From: Candidatus Poribacteria bacterium
GTDB taxonomy: Bacteria > Poribacteria > WGA-4E > PCPOR2b
Assembly (NCBI GenBank): GCA_022822785.1
Contig: JAJEAL010000136.1
Coordinates: forward strand, 1 to 64,000
Length of the DNA: 64,000 nt
Direction: 5' to 3'
The notes beneath the pieces are model-generated. The model had not been told where the DNA came from. It saw nothing but the letters and a program-made list of their open reading frames with translations, and ran no database searches. This document shows, in pieces, positions 16,924-25,247 of this stretch. A program made the position numbers and the translations under genes. The stretch's first letter is position 1; every line of letters starts with the position of its first letter.

Positions 16924-18105
16924 ATGAAAAATAGATTGCCTGAAAACGTATCAGAAAAAATTCCTTTTTGGCGAGACATTCGCGTCTTGCGTGTGCTGTT
17001 TCAAGTCATCTTCCTCATTGGAGTTGTCTTGTTGGCTGGTATTCTCTACACGAATATGTTGAGAGGTCTCCGGGGGCTCGGTCTGACCTTGAACCTCGAT
17101 TTTCTTAATGATGAGGCAGGATTTGGAATATCTGAAGGAATTGCTTACGATCCCTCAGATACCTATCTGAAGGCGTTCTGGGTAGGTGTGGTAAACACCG
17201 TGAAGGTTAGCATTATAGGTATCGCGTGTGCCACAATTCTGGGGCTTGTTGTGGGTATCGCTCGATTATCAAGTAACTGGCTAGTCAGGAATATCGCAGC
17301 GATTTATATTGAATGTTTCCGCAATATTCCACTTCTACTACAGATTCTGTTTTGGTATACCACCGTAATCCTTCAACTACCTTCGGTGCGGACAAGTTTC
17401 ACATTCTTCGGCAGTGTATTCATTAACCAGCGCGGGATATATCTGCCCTCGCCGCAACCAACGTCAGGCATGAAAATCTGGCTCGGATGCCTTGCCGGCG
17501 GATTGATTGTAGCAGCGATTCTCTATCTTGTACGGTTGAGGAAACTCCAACAGCTAGAACAACCTGGTTTCCCCGCAAAGTGGGCACTGCCAGCGTTTCT
17601 GTTAGTCGCTTTGTTGGGCTGGTTTCTGACACCGGGGAAACCATTTACTTTGGAGTTACCGGCTTTGAGAGGATTTAACTTCGGTGGAGGCATACACCTT
17701 TCACCGGAATTCTCTGCCCTTTTAATCGGGCTTGTTATGTATACGGGCGCTTTCATCGCCGAGGTAGTAAGAAGTGGAATACAGTCCGTGGTGAGGGGCC
17801 AATGGGAAGCTGCTAGAGCGATAGGTCTTAATGAATTTCAAACCTTGAGATTGATTGTTCTGCCGCAAGCCTTTCGTGTAATCGCACCTCCCCTTACCAG
17901 CCAGTATCTGAACCTCACCAAAAACTCCAGTTTGGCTGTCGCAATCGGTTTCCCCGATCTGTTTAACATAGGAAATACGATGATGAATCAAACGGGACAG
18001 TCCATCCCAATCTTCGCGATGATTATGATGAGCTATCTGTGTATCAGCTTAACGACATCAGCGTATATGAATTGGTACAACCGTAGGATTAACCGAATCG
18101 GATAA
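16924..18105 (+). CDS. aapQ: Amino acid ABC permease, AapQ/BztB type
   Basis: 393 residues, longer than simple HisM-type permeases because of an extended central periplasmic/membrane section, a hallmark of the AapQ/BztB group. 'GVVNTVKVSIIGIACATILGLVVG' marks the start of the transport domain, 'IYIECFRNIPLLLQILFWY' the conserved family segment, and 'GQWEAARAIGLNEFQTLRLIVLPQA' the EAA loop contacting AapP. It forms the channel with AapM. No good ribosome site precedes the ATG at 16924; translation may rely on coupling or on a weak site. Confidence 0.94.
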   Translation: MKNRLPENVSEKIPFWRDIRVLRVLFQVIFLIGVVLLAGILYTNMLRGLRGLGLTLNLDFLNDEAGFGISEGIAYDPSDTYLKAFWVGVVNTVKVSIIGIACATILGLVVGIARLSSNWLVRNIAAIYIECFRNIPLLLQILFWYTTVILQLPSVRTSFTFFGSVFINQRGIYLPSPQPTSGMKIWLGCLAGGLIVAAILYLVRLRKLQQLEQPGFPAKWALPAFLLVALLGWFLTPGKPFTLELPALRGFNFGGGIHLSPEFSALLIGLVMYTGAFIAEVVRSGIQSVVRGQWEAARAIGLNEFQTLRLIVLPQAFRVIAPPLTSQYLNLTKNSSLAVAIGFPDLFNIGNTMMNQTGQSIPIFAMIMMSYLCISLTTSAYMNWYNRRINRIG

Positions 18106-18123
18106 TGAGAGGAAAAGAAGCGC

Positions 18124-19314
18124 GTGGAAGAGCGAGAATCTAATCAAGCAATTAGGCCACCCACTGCATCGAAGAATATCCTACAATGGCTCAAGGAAAA
18201 TCTGTTTAACACTTGGTATAATACACTTCTCACCTTTTTAGCCGCTGGATTTTTGTACGTTGTCTTGACGGGCATTTTGACTTGGGCTTTCACTGAGGCA
18301 AATTGGGGCGTTATACCGGCTAATCTGCAAATTTTTCTAGTCGGCGCTTATCCGAGAGCAGAGATATGGCGTATTTGGGTGGTCATCTATACTTTGAGCG
18401 TTCTAGCGGGACTGAGTGCCGGAATTTGGGGCGGATTAGCACTTCGGCTTGCACTTGTCATCGGGTCCCTCGGCGGTGGGATTGGAATTATCGTAGCGTT
18501 TTTCCCTATTGTCCCCTGGAATAGATTAGGACTTTTAGCCGGGGTAGTTTTGTTAATCGGTTCTCTCTTTTGGAGTCGCCGCAGCAAGGGATTGCGCCCT
18601 TGGGTTCTAGGGGGATGGTTGCTATCATTTCCATGGACGATGATATGGCTGCACGGATTCGGGGGCTTGGCTACCGTCTTTACAAGCAGTTGGGGCGGGC
18701 TGCTCTTGACGCTTATCCTAGCGGCTGTGGGCATCGTTGTGTCCTTTCCGCTAGGTGTTCTCTTAGCGTTGGGACGGCGGAGCAGTCTCCCGACGATCAA
18801 ATGGGCTTCGACAGCGTATATCGAGACGGTACGCGGCGTACCTTTGGTCACAATTCTGTTTATGGCGCAGATTATGGTTCCAATCTTCTTACCTGATTTT
18901 CGTATTGACAAAATTTTACGGGCGATGCTTGGTATTACGCTTTTTTCTGCGGCTTACATGGCAGAGAACGTCCGTGGCGGCTTACAAGCGATTCCGAGAG
19001 GGCAGTATGAGGCTGCCCATGCACTAGGCCTCAACTATCCGCTGATGATGTTGCTTATCATCTTACCGCAAGCGCTTCGTTCTGTTATCCCGGCAATCGT
19101 CGGACAGTTTATTAGTCTCTTTAAAGACACCTCGTTAGTCGCTGTTATTGGACTGCTTGATTTATTGGGCATAGCCAAAACGGTTATTGCAAATCCTGAT
19201 TGGTTGGGTTTGCAAGCTGAGGTGTACCTGTTCGCTGCGGTAGTCTATTTTGTTTTCAGCTATTCAATGTCCTATATTAGCCAGAAAATTGAAGAGGCGT
19301 TGGGAGTTGCATAG
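18124..19314 (+). CDS. aapM: Amino acid ABC permease, AapM/BztC type
   Basis: 396 residues, second transmembrane subunit of the importer. Starts at GTG 18124 with GAGGAAAAG upstream. Long N-terminal part with several helices, then 'STAYIETVRGVPLVTILFM' and the EAA loop 'GQYEAAHALGLNYPLMMLLIILPQA'. Similar to AapQ in the last 200 residues, as expected of the paired permeases. Only 18 bases follow the stop of aapQ. Confidence 0.94.
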   Translation: MEERESNQAIRPPTASKNILQWLKENLFNTWYNTLLTFLAAGFLYVVLTGILTWAFTEANWGVIPANLQIFLVGAYPRAEIWRIWVVIYTLSVLAGLSAGIWGGLALRLALVIGSLGGGIGIIVAFFPIVPWNRLGLLAGVVLLIGSLFWSRRSKGLRPWVLGGWLLSFPWTMIWLHGFGGLATVFTSSWGGLLLTLILAAVGIVVSFPLGVLLALGRRSSLPTIKWASTAYIETVRGVPLVTILFMAQIMVPIFLPDFRIDKILRAMLGITLFSAAYMAENVRGGLQAIPRGQYEAAHALGLNYPLMMLLIILPQALRSVIPAIVGQFISLFKDTSLVAVIGLLDLLGIAKTVIANPDWLGLQAEVYLFAAVVYFVFSYSMSYISQKIEEALGVA

Positions 19315-19357
19315 GGAGCAGGTTATCCGGTGCATATAAAGAAGGAGAGATAAAGCG

Positions 19358-20119
19358 GTGGCTGACCTAGAAAATAGCACAGATGATTCGATTATTATCT
19401 GTGAAGATGTTCATAAATGGTTTGATGATTTTCACGTACTCAGAGGGATTACAACCTCATTTGAAAGGGCGGAAAAGGTGGTTATATGTGGGCCTTCCGG
19501 GTCGGGCAAGTCCACATTCATCCGCACAATAAATCGACTGGAAACGCACCAAAGGGGTAGAATTATCGTTGATGGCATCGAACTCAGCGATGACCTCCGT
19601 AATATAGAACGTATACGCCAAGAAGTTGGTATGGTTTTTCAACAGTTCAATCTGTTTCCTCACCTAACTGTTCTAGAAAATATAACGTTAAGTCCCATCT
19701 GGGTGAAGAAAACGGCTAGGAGTCAGGCAGAATCAGAGGCTTTGGCGTTATTAGAACGGGTGGGTATCGAAGAACATGCTCACAAACTTCCCGCACAGAT
19801 TTCGGGGGGCCAACAACAACGGGTCGCAATTGCAAGGGCTTTGGCGATGCAGCCCAGAATTATGTTGTTTGATGAACCGACAAGTGCACTTGATCCCGAA
19901 ATGATTAATGAGGTGTTGGATGTGATGCGTGAGTTAGCCGCATCGGGCATGACAATGCTAGTTGTCACACATGAAATGGGTTTTGCTCGTGAGGTAGCGG
20001 ATCGGATTATTTTTATGGATGAGGGGAAGATTGTCGAAGAAGCACCACCAGCAGTTTTCTTCGATAACCCACAGAATGAACGCACTCAGCTTTTCATCTC
20101 CCAAACGCTACAGCACTAG
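19358..20119 (+). CDS. aapP: Amino acid ABC transporter ATPase
   Basis: 253 residues, GTG start at 19358 with AAGGAGAG 8 bases before. Energises uptake by the AapQM channel. Walker A 'GPSGSGKST', Q-loop '[13 protein letters not shown]', signature '[15 protein letters not shown]', Walker B '[14 protein letters not shown]' and the switch His in '[16 protein letters not shown]' are all intact. Highly typical polar amino acid ATPase (HisP/GlnQ/AapP). Closes the operon; no clear terminator hairpin is seen after it. Confidence 0.96.
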   Translation: MADLENSTDDSIIICEDVHKWFDDFHVLRGITTSFERAEKVVICGPSGSGKSTFIRTINRLETHQRGRIIVDGIELSDDLRNIERIRQEVGMVFQQFNLFPHLTVLENITLSPIWVKKTARSQAESEALALLERVGIEEHAHKLPAQISGGQQQRVAIARALAMQPRIMLFDEPTSALDPEMINEVLDVMRELAASGMTMLVVTHEMGFAREVADRIIFMDEGKIVEEAPPAVFFDNPQNERTQLFISQTLQH

Positions 20120-20426
20120 GTACAATTAGGCAGATACAGATTGTCCATTCAAAACGATACGCTAGCCAAAACCGCCGGCAGGTTCATAGTGCCATGCGAA
20201 TTCCAGATAGAATTTATTGTCGAATAATTTTTCTATTAGAATTCTTTCTTGCATTCTTGTTTTAGATCAAGTATAATTGTACTGTAACTGTACAATGGAT
20301 TAAAGAAGTGGTGTTAGGTTCAAATGGAAGCATTTCCCCGGCCGTATGCTGTCTTTTGTACCTCTTAGCGCTAAAACTTGATTTTCATTTGCAGTTCTGA
20401 ATTTTCGGGAAAGGAGGTACACACCG
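20120..20426 (+). promoter_or_regulatory. Intergenic region with cold-shock promoter, start-site dyad and long leader
   Basis: TTGCAT (20249-20254) and TATAAT (20272-20277) are separated by exactly 17 bases. Transcription should start near 20284, leaving about 143 bases of untranslated leader before the ATG at 20427, similar to the long leaders of cold-inducible csp mRNAs. A 7-bp dyad attgtac (20276-20282) / gtacaat (20290-20296) straddles the predicted start, either an operator or a 5'-end hairpin. The remaining ~130 bases after aapP show nothing recognisable. Confidence 0.7.
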
Positions 20427-20633
20427 ATGGCAACAGGTCGAGTGAAATGGTTCAGCGATCAGAAAGGTTACGGATTCATCGTGACCGATGAAGGGCAAGA
20501 TGTCTTCGTCCATTACTCCAACATCGAGGGAACTGGCTTCAAGACCTTGGATGAGGGACAAGAGGTCGAGTTCAACGTTGTAGAAGGAGAAAAGGGACTT
20601 CAGGCCGAAGAAGTCAGAAAGCTCGCATATTGA
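20427..20633 (+). CDS. Cold-shock domain protein
   Basis: 68 residues, the standard single-CSD length. Nucleic-acid binding motifs RNP1 'GYGFIV' and RNP2 'VFVHYSN' are present after the opening '[10 protein letters not shown]', and the C-terminus '[12 protein letters not shown]' is typical. Acts as an RNA chaperone that prevents structure in mRNA. AAGGAGG lies 9 bases before the ATG. It is a single-gene transcript with its own promoter and terminator. Cold induction is suggested by the long leader but not proven. Confidence 0.96.
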   Translation: MATGRVKWFSDQKGYGFIVTDEGQDVFVHYSNIEGTGFKTLDEGQEVEFNVVEGEKGLQAEEVRKLAY

Positions 20634-20675
20634 TCACGCTGATGATACTACATAGAAAATGAAACCGGGGAAAAG

Positions 20676-20705
20676 AGCTCTCAAGCGATTGAGGGCTTTT
20701 TTTAT
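20676..20705 (+). terminator. Intrinsic terminator of the cold-shock gene
   Basis: Stem agctctcaa (20676-20684) with ttgagggct (20689-20697), nine pairs including one G-U, loop gcga, followed directly by seven T. About 40 bases after the csp stop codon. Confidence 0.92.
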
Positions 20706-20891
20706 TAACGTCGAAAGACCGGAGGAAGGATTTCGCTTGAGTGGTGGATACCGACAAATTGATAGGATTTGGAAACGTATAGGCAAAGTTTAATTAAGCA
20801 GCGCTGGTTGAAAAATTACGTTGATTGAGCCACAAATCGAGTCAGACTAGTAGATCTTTTTTTCGATCAGCCTTTAATCATGGGAGCGGTT

Positions 20892-21404
20892 TTATTTTTT
20901 TCGAAATGCACCCCACCCTCGACGGATCCGATTTCGCCATGTAGGTACGTCACTGTTGTCTTCCGCGCTCGCGTTTTGATCGCCTTGTGCATCATTCTCT
21001 GTTACATGCTGGTATGCAGGTATTTCGTCATCCATGTCAAACTGAGGAACATTCTGAAGTATTTCAATATTGTGACGCGCCTCTTGAAAGTCCGGATTGA
21101 TTCTTAACGCCTGCTTCCAACAGGCGAAAGCCAGCTCTATATCGCCTTGCCTGTAACAGATAATTCCCAGCTTGTTGTACGCCTCAGGTAAGTTGGGATC
21201 GATAGCTAGGGCCCGTTTAAGCGCTTCGACAGCACTTTCAAATTGGTCTCGGTACAGATACGCACTACCAAGGTTATAATGTATCTCTGCAAGGTTCGGA
21301 TCACTCCGAACGATTGCCTCCCATTGGGCAACTGCATCGTCAAAGCGATTCTGCTCCCAATATTCAATGGCTCGGTCGTTGGCGGTTTCAGCTCGCTTAC
21401 TCAT
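20892..21404 (-). CDS. TPR-repeat protein
   Basis: 170 residues. Three consecutive tetratricopeptide repeats cover about 10-110 ('AIEYWEQNRFDDAVAQWEAI', 'AEIHYNLGSAYLYRDQFESA', 'PEAYNKLGIICYRQGDIELA'), each with the conserved small and aromatic positions and Pro at repeat ends. The tail is acidic, then basic at the end (RNRIRRGWGAFRKK). Soluble, probably a protein-binding scaffold. The ATG at 21404 has GGAAAG upstream; a TTG at 21416 is less likely. Convergent with the csp gene. No partner can be named. Confidence 0.85.
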   Translation of the reverse strand: MSKRAETANDRAIEYWEQNRFDDAVAQWEAIVRSDPNLAEIHYNLGSAYLYRDQFESAVEALKRALAIDPNLPEAYNKLGIICYRQGDIELAFACWKQALRINPDFQEARHNIEILQNVPQFDMDDEIPAYQHVTENDAQGDQNASAEDNSDVPTWRNRIRRGWGAFRKK

Positions 21405-21699
21405 GAATCTTTCCAATCTGATGGTATAGGTAGGTTGTGTAAACTTGGCGCTCGCACTCGGGCGAATCCAAGCGGTTAGAGTTCACTTGGATTACATTCA
21501 CACTGTCCCTTTGCCGAGCCGCCTCAATACCCAGAAGGGTTACTAATTGTAACCTTACTAAACCACTATATCACATTTCGTAATTTCAGTCAATACCAAA
21601 GTTAAACAAAAATTTACAGATAGATAAAAGGACTTGAAAGCTTGGAAGGGATGGTTCTATTGATGCTCTACCGCAGTTTCGCAAACAGGCTCAATTCCT

Positions 21700-22194
21700 T
21701 CAGCTGATGCGAATCGTCTCTGCAAGCTCCCAATTAAAGTTAAAGTAGTAACTATACTTTCGGCTTTCAGGGACGCAGATGATACAGCGTTTACGATCGT
21801 TGACAAAGCGATCGGTAATTGTAATGAGATTGAGCTCGTAGGAGTATATCATTTCAATAGCATCAAGAACGAGCAGGTCGTGCGTTTGGAAATGCCTGTT
21901 TAACAGCTCTTCAACGGCAATTTGTATCAGGAGGTGTATCTTTGCTTTCGCGCCGGCGTAGGCGATTGATGCACGCTGCTTGTCTAATTCATCAAGCAGA
22001 TACAGATTTAAGTTGACGTAATAATCCGTGGAGTTATCAAATTTCTCCTTGAGCAGATGCTTGACCAAGTTCGTTTTGCCGGACTGAAAGTCTCCAACAA
22101 GACAAATTGTCCTGTCCCTATCCCCGGAATCGATGCAATCGGTTAAGGCGTGGTAGGCTTTCTGCTGATTTTCATTGAGTGGGTACGTTAGCAT
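21700..22194 (-). CDS. Small P-loop ATPase resembling BrxF
   Basis: 164 residues. Walker A 'GDFQSGKTNLVKHLL' near residues 34-48 and Walker B-like 'HDLLVLDAIEMIY' near 106-118. Between them comes 'YYVNLNLYLLDELDKQRASIA', and after Walker B a helix-rich end with 'DRKRCIICVPE'. The length and this order (strand, short NxNLxLLxxLxxxQR segment, then LLxDxIE) match BrxF of type 3 BREX as I know it; a generic small AAA/KAP-like ATPase is the alternative. No other BREX gene (brxC/pglY, pglX, pglZ, brxA, brxH) is near, so it would be an orphan. Last gene of the minus-strand PCP_red block. Start ATG at 22194 has a weak ribosome site. Confidence 0.6.
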   Translation of the reverse strand: MLTYPLNENQQKAYHALTDCIDSGDRDRTICLVGDFQSGKTNLVKHLLKEKFDNSTDYYVNLNLYLLDELDKQRASIAYAGAKAKIHLLIQIAVEELLNRHFQTHDLLVLDAIEMIYSYELNLITITDRFVNDRKRCIICVPESRKYSYYFNFNWELAETIRIS

Positions 22195-22281
22195 CCGATT
22201 GGGATTATCTCAAAGGGGAGATGTCAAAAAATCCTCCCAGTGGAAATGTGGCAGAGGAAACTCCTCCGTTGCTTCACACTG

Positions 22282-22695
22282 TCAAAAAGTTGCAGCTTTT
22301 TCAAAGAAGTCAATCTCGACTACCTCCACATTCGCACGTCGAGCATTGTCAGCCACCCTCTGGACAATCATTTCTCTCACAAACGGGATCGGGATGCGCT
22401 TGACACGATGAACGACCTCTTCCGTGCACCGGATTGAGGTATTACCCAAGAAGGGCCCTTCTTGCGATCTTGCTTCAGGGGGATGATCACATGTCTCAGG
22501 CACCAGCTGCTGCAAACGCATTGAAACATAGTCGGTTACCCAATCTTTGAGCGCTTCCCCTTTCTCCTCATCAATTGCCCTGGGTTGGGGCTTTTGATCT
22601 AATTTGTGGCTAATACCAATTAACAAATCTTCCAACCGATTCAAGCGATCCTCGACCGCGGATAATCGTTCTTCAACCTGAATTTCACGCTTCAT
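22282..22695 (-). CDS. Coiled-coil protein with degenerate PCP_red-like C-terminus
   Basis: 137 residues from the ATG at 22695, which has GAGGAGG 5 bases upstream; a TTG at 22731 in the same frame is less likely. Residues 1-50 form a charged coiled coil (VEERLSAVEDRLNRLEDLL). The C-terminal ~45 residues, 'EEVVHRVKRIPIPFVREMIV' and 'ADNARRANVEVVEIDFF', follow the spacing of PCP_red domains (basic-Pro-x-FVR, then a helix and an E-(I/V) strand turn) but lack the leading Trp. It lies 44 bases downstream of the radical SAM-PCP_red gene and is probably co-transcribed. Function unknown. Confidence 0.65.
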   Translation of the reverse strand: MKREIQVEERLSAVEDRLNRLEDLLIGISHKLDQKPQPRAIDEEKGEALKDWVTDYVSMRLQQLVPETCDHPPEARSQEGPFLGNTSIRCTEEVVHRVKRIPIPFVREMIVQRVADNARRANVEVVEIDFFEKAATF

Positions 22696-22738
22696 TTTTT
22701 CCTCCTCTAATGTCTTGGATATATCAGTCAACCATATT

Positions 22739-24040
22739 TCACCGCCGCGGCGTGAAGGATGGGATACCTGTTTTATCGAACCGTTGCTTCACAGCCTTCA
22801 TGATTTCCGGAGTAATTTCACTGTAACCGTGTTCGCGGGCGTATTTTTCGACACTTTTGGTGACCATCCCCCGTGCGAAGGAAGGTACCCGTTGTAATCT
22901 TTTTTGTGCAGCATCCGTCCATTGTAACTCGTAGTCGGCTTCAGCTGCAAAGGGCGTCGTCTTCTCAAAACGAATGTTTTGACTTCCCGCCTGTCCCGGT
23001 TGGTATTCGCAGGACGGATCTTCAGCCAAATAGTTGTCGGTAAGGGCATAAGCGCGGGCACGACAACCGCCGCAAACATCACGAAATTCGCAGGCGCCAC
23101 ATTTACCTTCCAGTAGTTTCCGATCTCGCAGCTCTTGAAAGACCTTGGATTTATTCCAGAGCGCTGCAAAACTTTCCGTCTTCAGATTGCCGACGCTCAC
23201 CGGCATATACGGGCACGGTGTTAAGTCGCCTTCAGGTGTGATGCGACAGTAATAGATCCCACAGGGACATGTACCGCTCGGATAGGCTTGTAGGAACGGA
23301 GAATCTGATTGTTGCTCATAGATGACGCGTTTGTAGTGTGGCGCGCATTTCGCCGCGACGAGCATCTTGCCGCGATATTTCGCTTGCAACTCAAAGAGCG
23401 TCGCAAGCATACTTTCATATTGGGCGGGAGTGATATCCATTACCGTTTTCCCTCTGCCAGTTCTCACAAGGAAATAGAGGTTGAACACTTTCGCGCCAAG
23501 TTCATAGGCGAAATCAACGATTTGCGGAACCTCATCGTAATTCCAGCGCGTCACAGAGGTCTGCACGAGGAAATCAAGGTTTGCTCGCTTGAGTGCCTCG
23601 ACTCCATTGATTGTACCTTCCCAAGCCCCATCCATGCCTCGGAATTTATCGTGATTGACCGGATCGACAGCATCTAAACTGATGCCCGCACCGGCAACAC
23701 CATGGTCGCTCATCCGCTGCACCGTTTCATCATTTAGTAAGACACCGTTTGTACCCATCACCACCAAGAATCCGGTTCGGGCGGCGTAATCCGAGATTTT
23801 CAGAATGTCAGGACGCAATAGTGGCTCGCCGCCTGTGAGGATGAGAAGGATGTTGGGATTAATTTCGGCAATCTCATCAATCACACGAAAACACTGAGAT
23901 TGACTCAGCTCTGAATCTCGATGATAACCGCTCGGAAATTCATTGGTATCTACGAATCCAGCGGGGAGATAGCAGTGCGTACATTTGAGATTACATAGCC
24001 GTGTGATATTCCATGAAACGGCTTGGACTTTCGTTTCCAT
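22739..24040 (-). CDS. Radical SAM/SPASM protein with C-terminal PCP_red domain
   Basis: 433 residues. The SAM-binding cluster is CNLKCTHC (residues 16-23, CxxxCxxC), with 'TGGEPLLRPDIL' and 'GISLDAVDP' as further radical SAM strands. A SPASM-type Cys set follows ('CPCGIYYCRI', 'TPCPYMP', 'GKCGACEFRDVCGGCRARA', 'DPSC'), expected to hold one or two extra 4Fe-4S clusters. The last ~60 residues are a PCP_red domain ('LQWTDAAQKRLQRVPSFARG', then 'AREHGYSEITPEI'). The layout resembles the AhbC/NirJ-like group that acts on heme precursors or on peptides, and PCP_red fusions to this group are known in several environmental phyla. The substrate is unknown. Neighbouring PCP_red genes and Mrp suggest a shared Fe-S dependent task. 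Confidence 0.88.
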   Translation of the reverse strand: METKVQAVSWNITRLCNLKCTHCYLPAGFVDTNEFPSGYHRDSELSQSQCFRVIDEIAEINPNILLILTGGEPLLRPDILKISDYAARTGFLVVMGTNGVLLNDETVQRMSDHGVAGAGISLDAVDPVNHDKFRGMDGAWEGTINGVEALKRANLDFLVQTSVTRWNYDEVPQIVDFAYELGAKVFNLYFLVRTGRGKTVMDITPAQYESMLATLFELQAKYRGKMLVAAKCAPHYKRVIYEQQSDSPFLQAYPSGTCPCGIYYCRITPEGDLTPCPYMPVSVGNLKTESFAALWNKSKVFQELRDRKLLEGKCGACEFRDVCGGCRARAYALTDNYLAEDPSCEYQPGQAGSQNIRFEKTTPFAAEADYELQWTDAAQKRLQRVPSFARGMVTKSVEKYAREHGYSEITPEIMKAVKQRFDKTGIPSFTPRR

Positions 24041-24076
24041 GGTTGTCCCCTAAACTTGATATGCTGTCATGTATTT

Positions 24077-24148
24077 CACCGCAGAGACACAGAGAACGCA
24101 GAGTTTTTTCTTAGGTTTTGAGCCCAAGGACCCGGCGTCTCTGCGGTG
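24077..24148. repeat. Inverted-repeat element in a gap of the minus-strand block
   Basis: caccgcagagac (24077-24088) is an exact reverse complement of gtctctgcggtg (24137-24148). Internal short direct repeats of gcagag/acagag follow the left arm. Sequences of this 'ccgcagagac-acagag-gcagag' type are scattered through many environmental bacterial genomes, so this is probably a short dispersed repeat (MITE-like). It is in the 137-base gap between the CopD-like gene and the radical SAM gene. Confidence 0.6.
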
Positions 24149-24177
24149 CACATATTTTGACGTAGATTCCCTTCCTA

Positions 24178-24684
24178 TCAATCCCCTATCATCTGGCGGA
24201 GATACAGAGAACATGCAAAAACAACAAGCCCAACACCTATCGTAAAAATTCCGAATAAGTCTACCTTCCTTTGTAACTTGGCGACCTCTGAAGCGTCGAA
24301 ATTCGGGCTTGCCACTGCCGACTCTAATCTTCGATTGAAAACTGCGATATGCAGGCTATGACACAGCGTCATCAATCCTACACCAGCAAGTTTCACGATG
24401 AAAACAACGACATAGCCCTGCGAGAACTCCATTTGCGTGTTTAAGGCAACGATGAACAGATTCATCGCACCGGTAATAAGGAGAATATGGATTGTAAAAC
24501 GGATAATATGTCGCAGGCGATCCCGAATAGCGGAGGTATATTGGATGCTTTTAACGCTTTGAAAATGCTTCCTCAACATAGGTGTTGCAACACTGACCGA
24601 AAAAAAGATCCCGCCAAACCATACGATTGCAGCAACAAGGTGTATCCAACGGATGAAAAGTTCGACAATTACACGCATAAACAA
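24178..24684 (-). CDS. CopD-like four-helix membrane protein
   Basis: 168 residues, about four membrane helices. 'RWIHLVAAIVWFGGIFFSV' at the N-terminus has the His and WxG pattern of the CopD/DUF4149 family, and further His residues lie on later helices ('RHIIRFTIHILLITGAMNLF', 'CHSLHIAVFNRR'). Members are variously linked to copper uptake or to heme binding in the membrane. ATG at 24684 or 24678. It sits between the radical SAM gene and a restriction-modification pair; the association with copper is family-level only. Confidence 0.75.
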   Translation of the reverse strand: MFMRVIVELFIRWIHLVAAIVWFGGIFFSVSVATPMLRKHFQSVKSIQYTSAIRDRLRHIIRFTIHILLITGAMNLFIVALNTQMEFSQGYVVVFIVKLAGVGLMTLCHSLHIAVFNRRLESAVASPNFDASEVAKLQRKVDLFGIFTIGVGLVVFACSLYLRQMIGD

Positions 24685-24716
24685 GTGAGAGCCACGCAGA
24701 TGGATAGATTGGGATA

Positions 24717-25238
24717 CTACAAGAGACTGTATTGTTCGTCCTCCTGGAGTATCCCATATTCTTTACACTCCTGGATTATCAATTCCGCATTTTTACAGTT
24801 CTCCAGAATAAAATAATTCTCCTTCAGATCGCTGATTTTGTTAATGGAAATACTTTTCTGACCCAGAGGTTTAATGAGAACAGTTGGAACAAAATAGAGT
24901 TCAAACGAATTATCGCTTATAGGATGAACACCAATTACAACATCTGCGGTCTCTGGCGATTGTATATACTCTTTAACTCCTGATTTATACTCCCTATCCA
25001 CACCACCCCTGGAACCTCCAGTAAAGCTAACACTGCTAGTCGCAGTCTTGACTTGAGCTCGAATAATGTCATCATTTCCATCTCCATCTTTTTGGACAAT
25101 GATTATATCATAGGTTGATAGAGGCAAATCAACTAACGAAACGTTCCGATATCTTTTCATCAAAAGTCCAACAACAATGTGCTCATGTGCAAAGCCATCT
25201 ATTGATGCCTGTCGGCCTCTCTCTTCAGCTATTTTCAT
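24717..25238 (-). CDS. PD-(D/E)XK-like nuclease next to a DNA methyltransferase
   Basis: 173 residues. An N-terminal helix with 'ASIDGFAHEHIVVGLLMKR' is followed by 'STYDIIIVQKDG' and 'IIRAQVKTAT': the order helix-E, strand-D, strand-(Q)xK is that of PD-(D/E)XK enzymes where Gln replaces the second acidic residue, as in some Mrr-like and HJ-resolvase-like nucleases. The adjacent upstream methyltransferase (9 bases away) argues for the restriction half of a type II-like system. It could also be an accessory of unknown role. Base composition is visibly more AT-rich than in the neighbouring PCP_red genes. Confidence 0.65.
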   Translation of the reverse strand: MKIAEERGRQASIDGFAHEHIVVGLLMKRYRNVSLVDLPLSTYDIIIVQKDGDGNDDIIRAQVKTATSSVSFTGGSRGGVDREYKSGVKEYIQSPETADVVIGVHPISDNSFELYFVPTVLIKPLGQKSISINKISDLKENYFILENCKNAELIIQECKEYGILQEDEQYSLL

Positions 25239-25247
25239 GTTTCTATC

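Noticed and set aside
21700-22194. A complete BREX defence system
   Set aside because: Only a BrxF-like ATPase is seen; the other BREX genes are absent and the two nearby methyltransferases lack PglX features.
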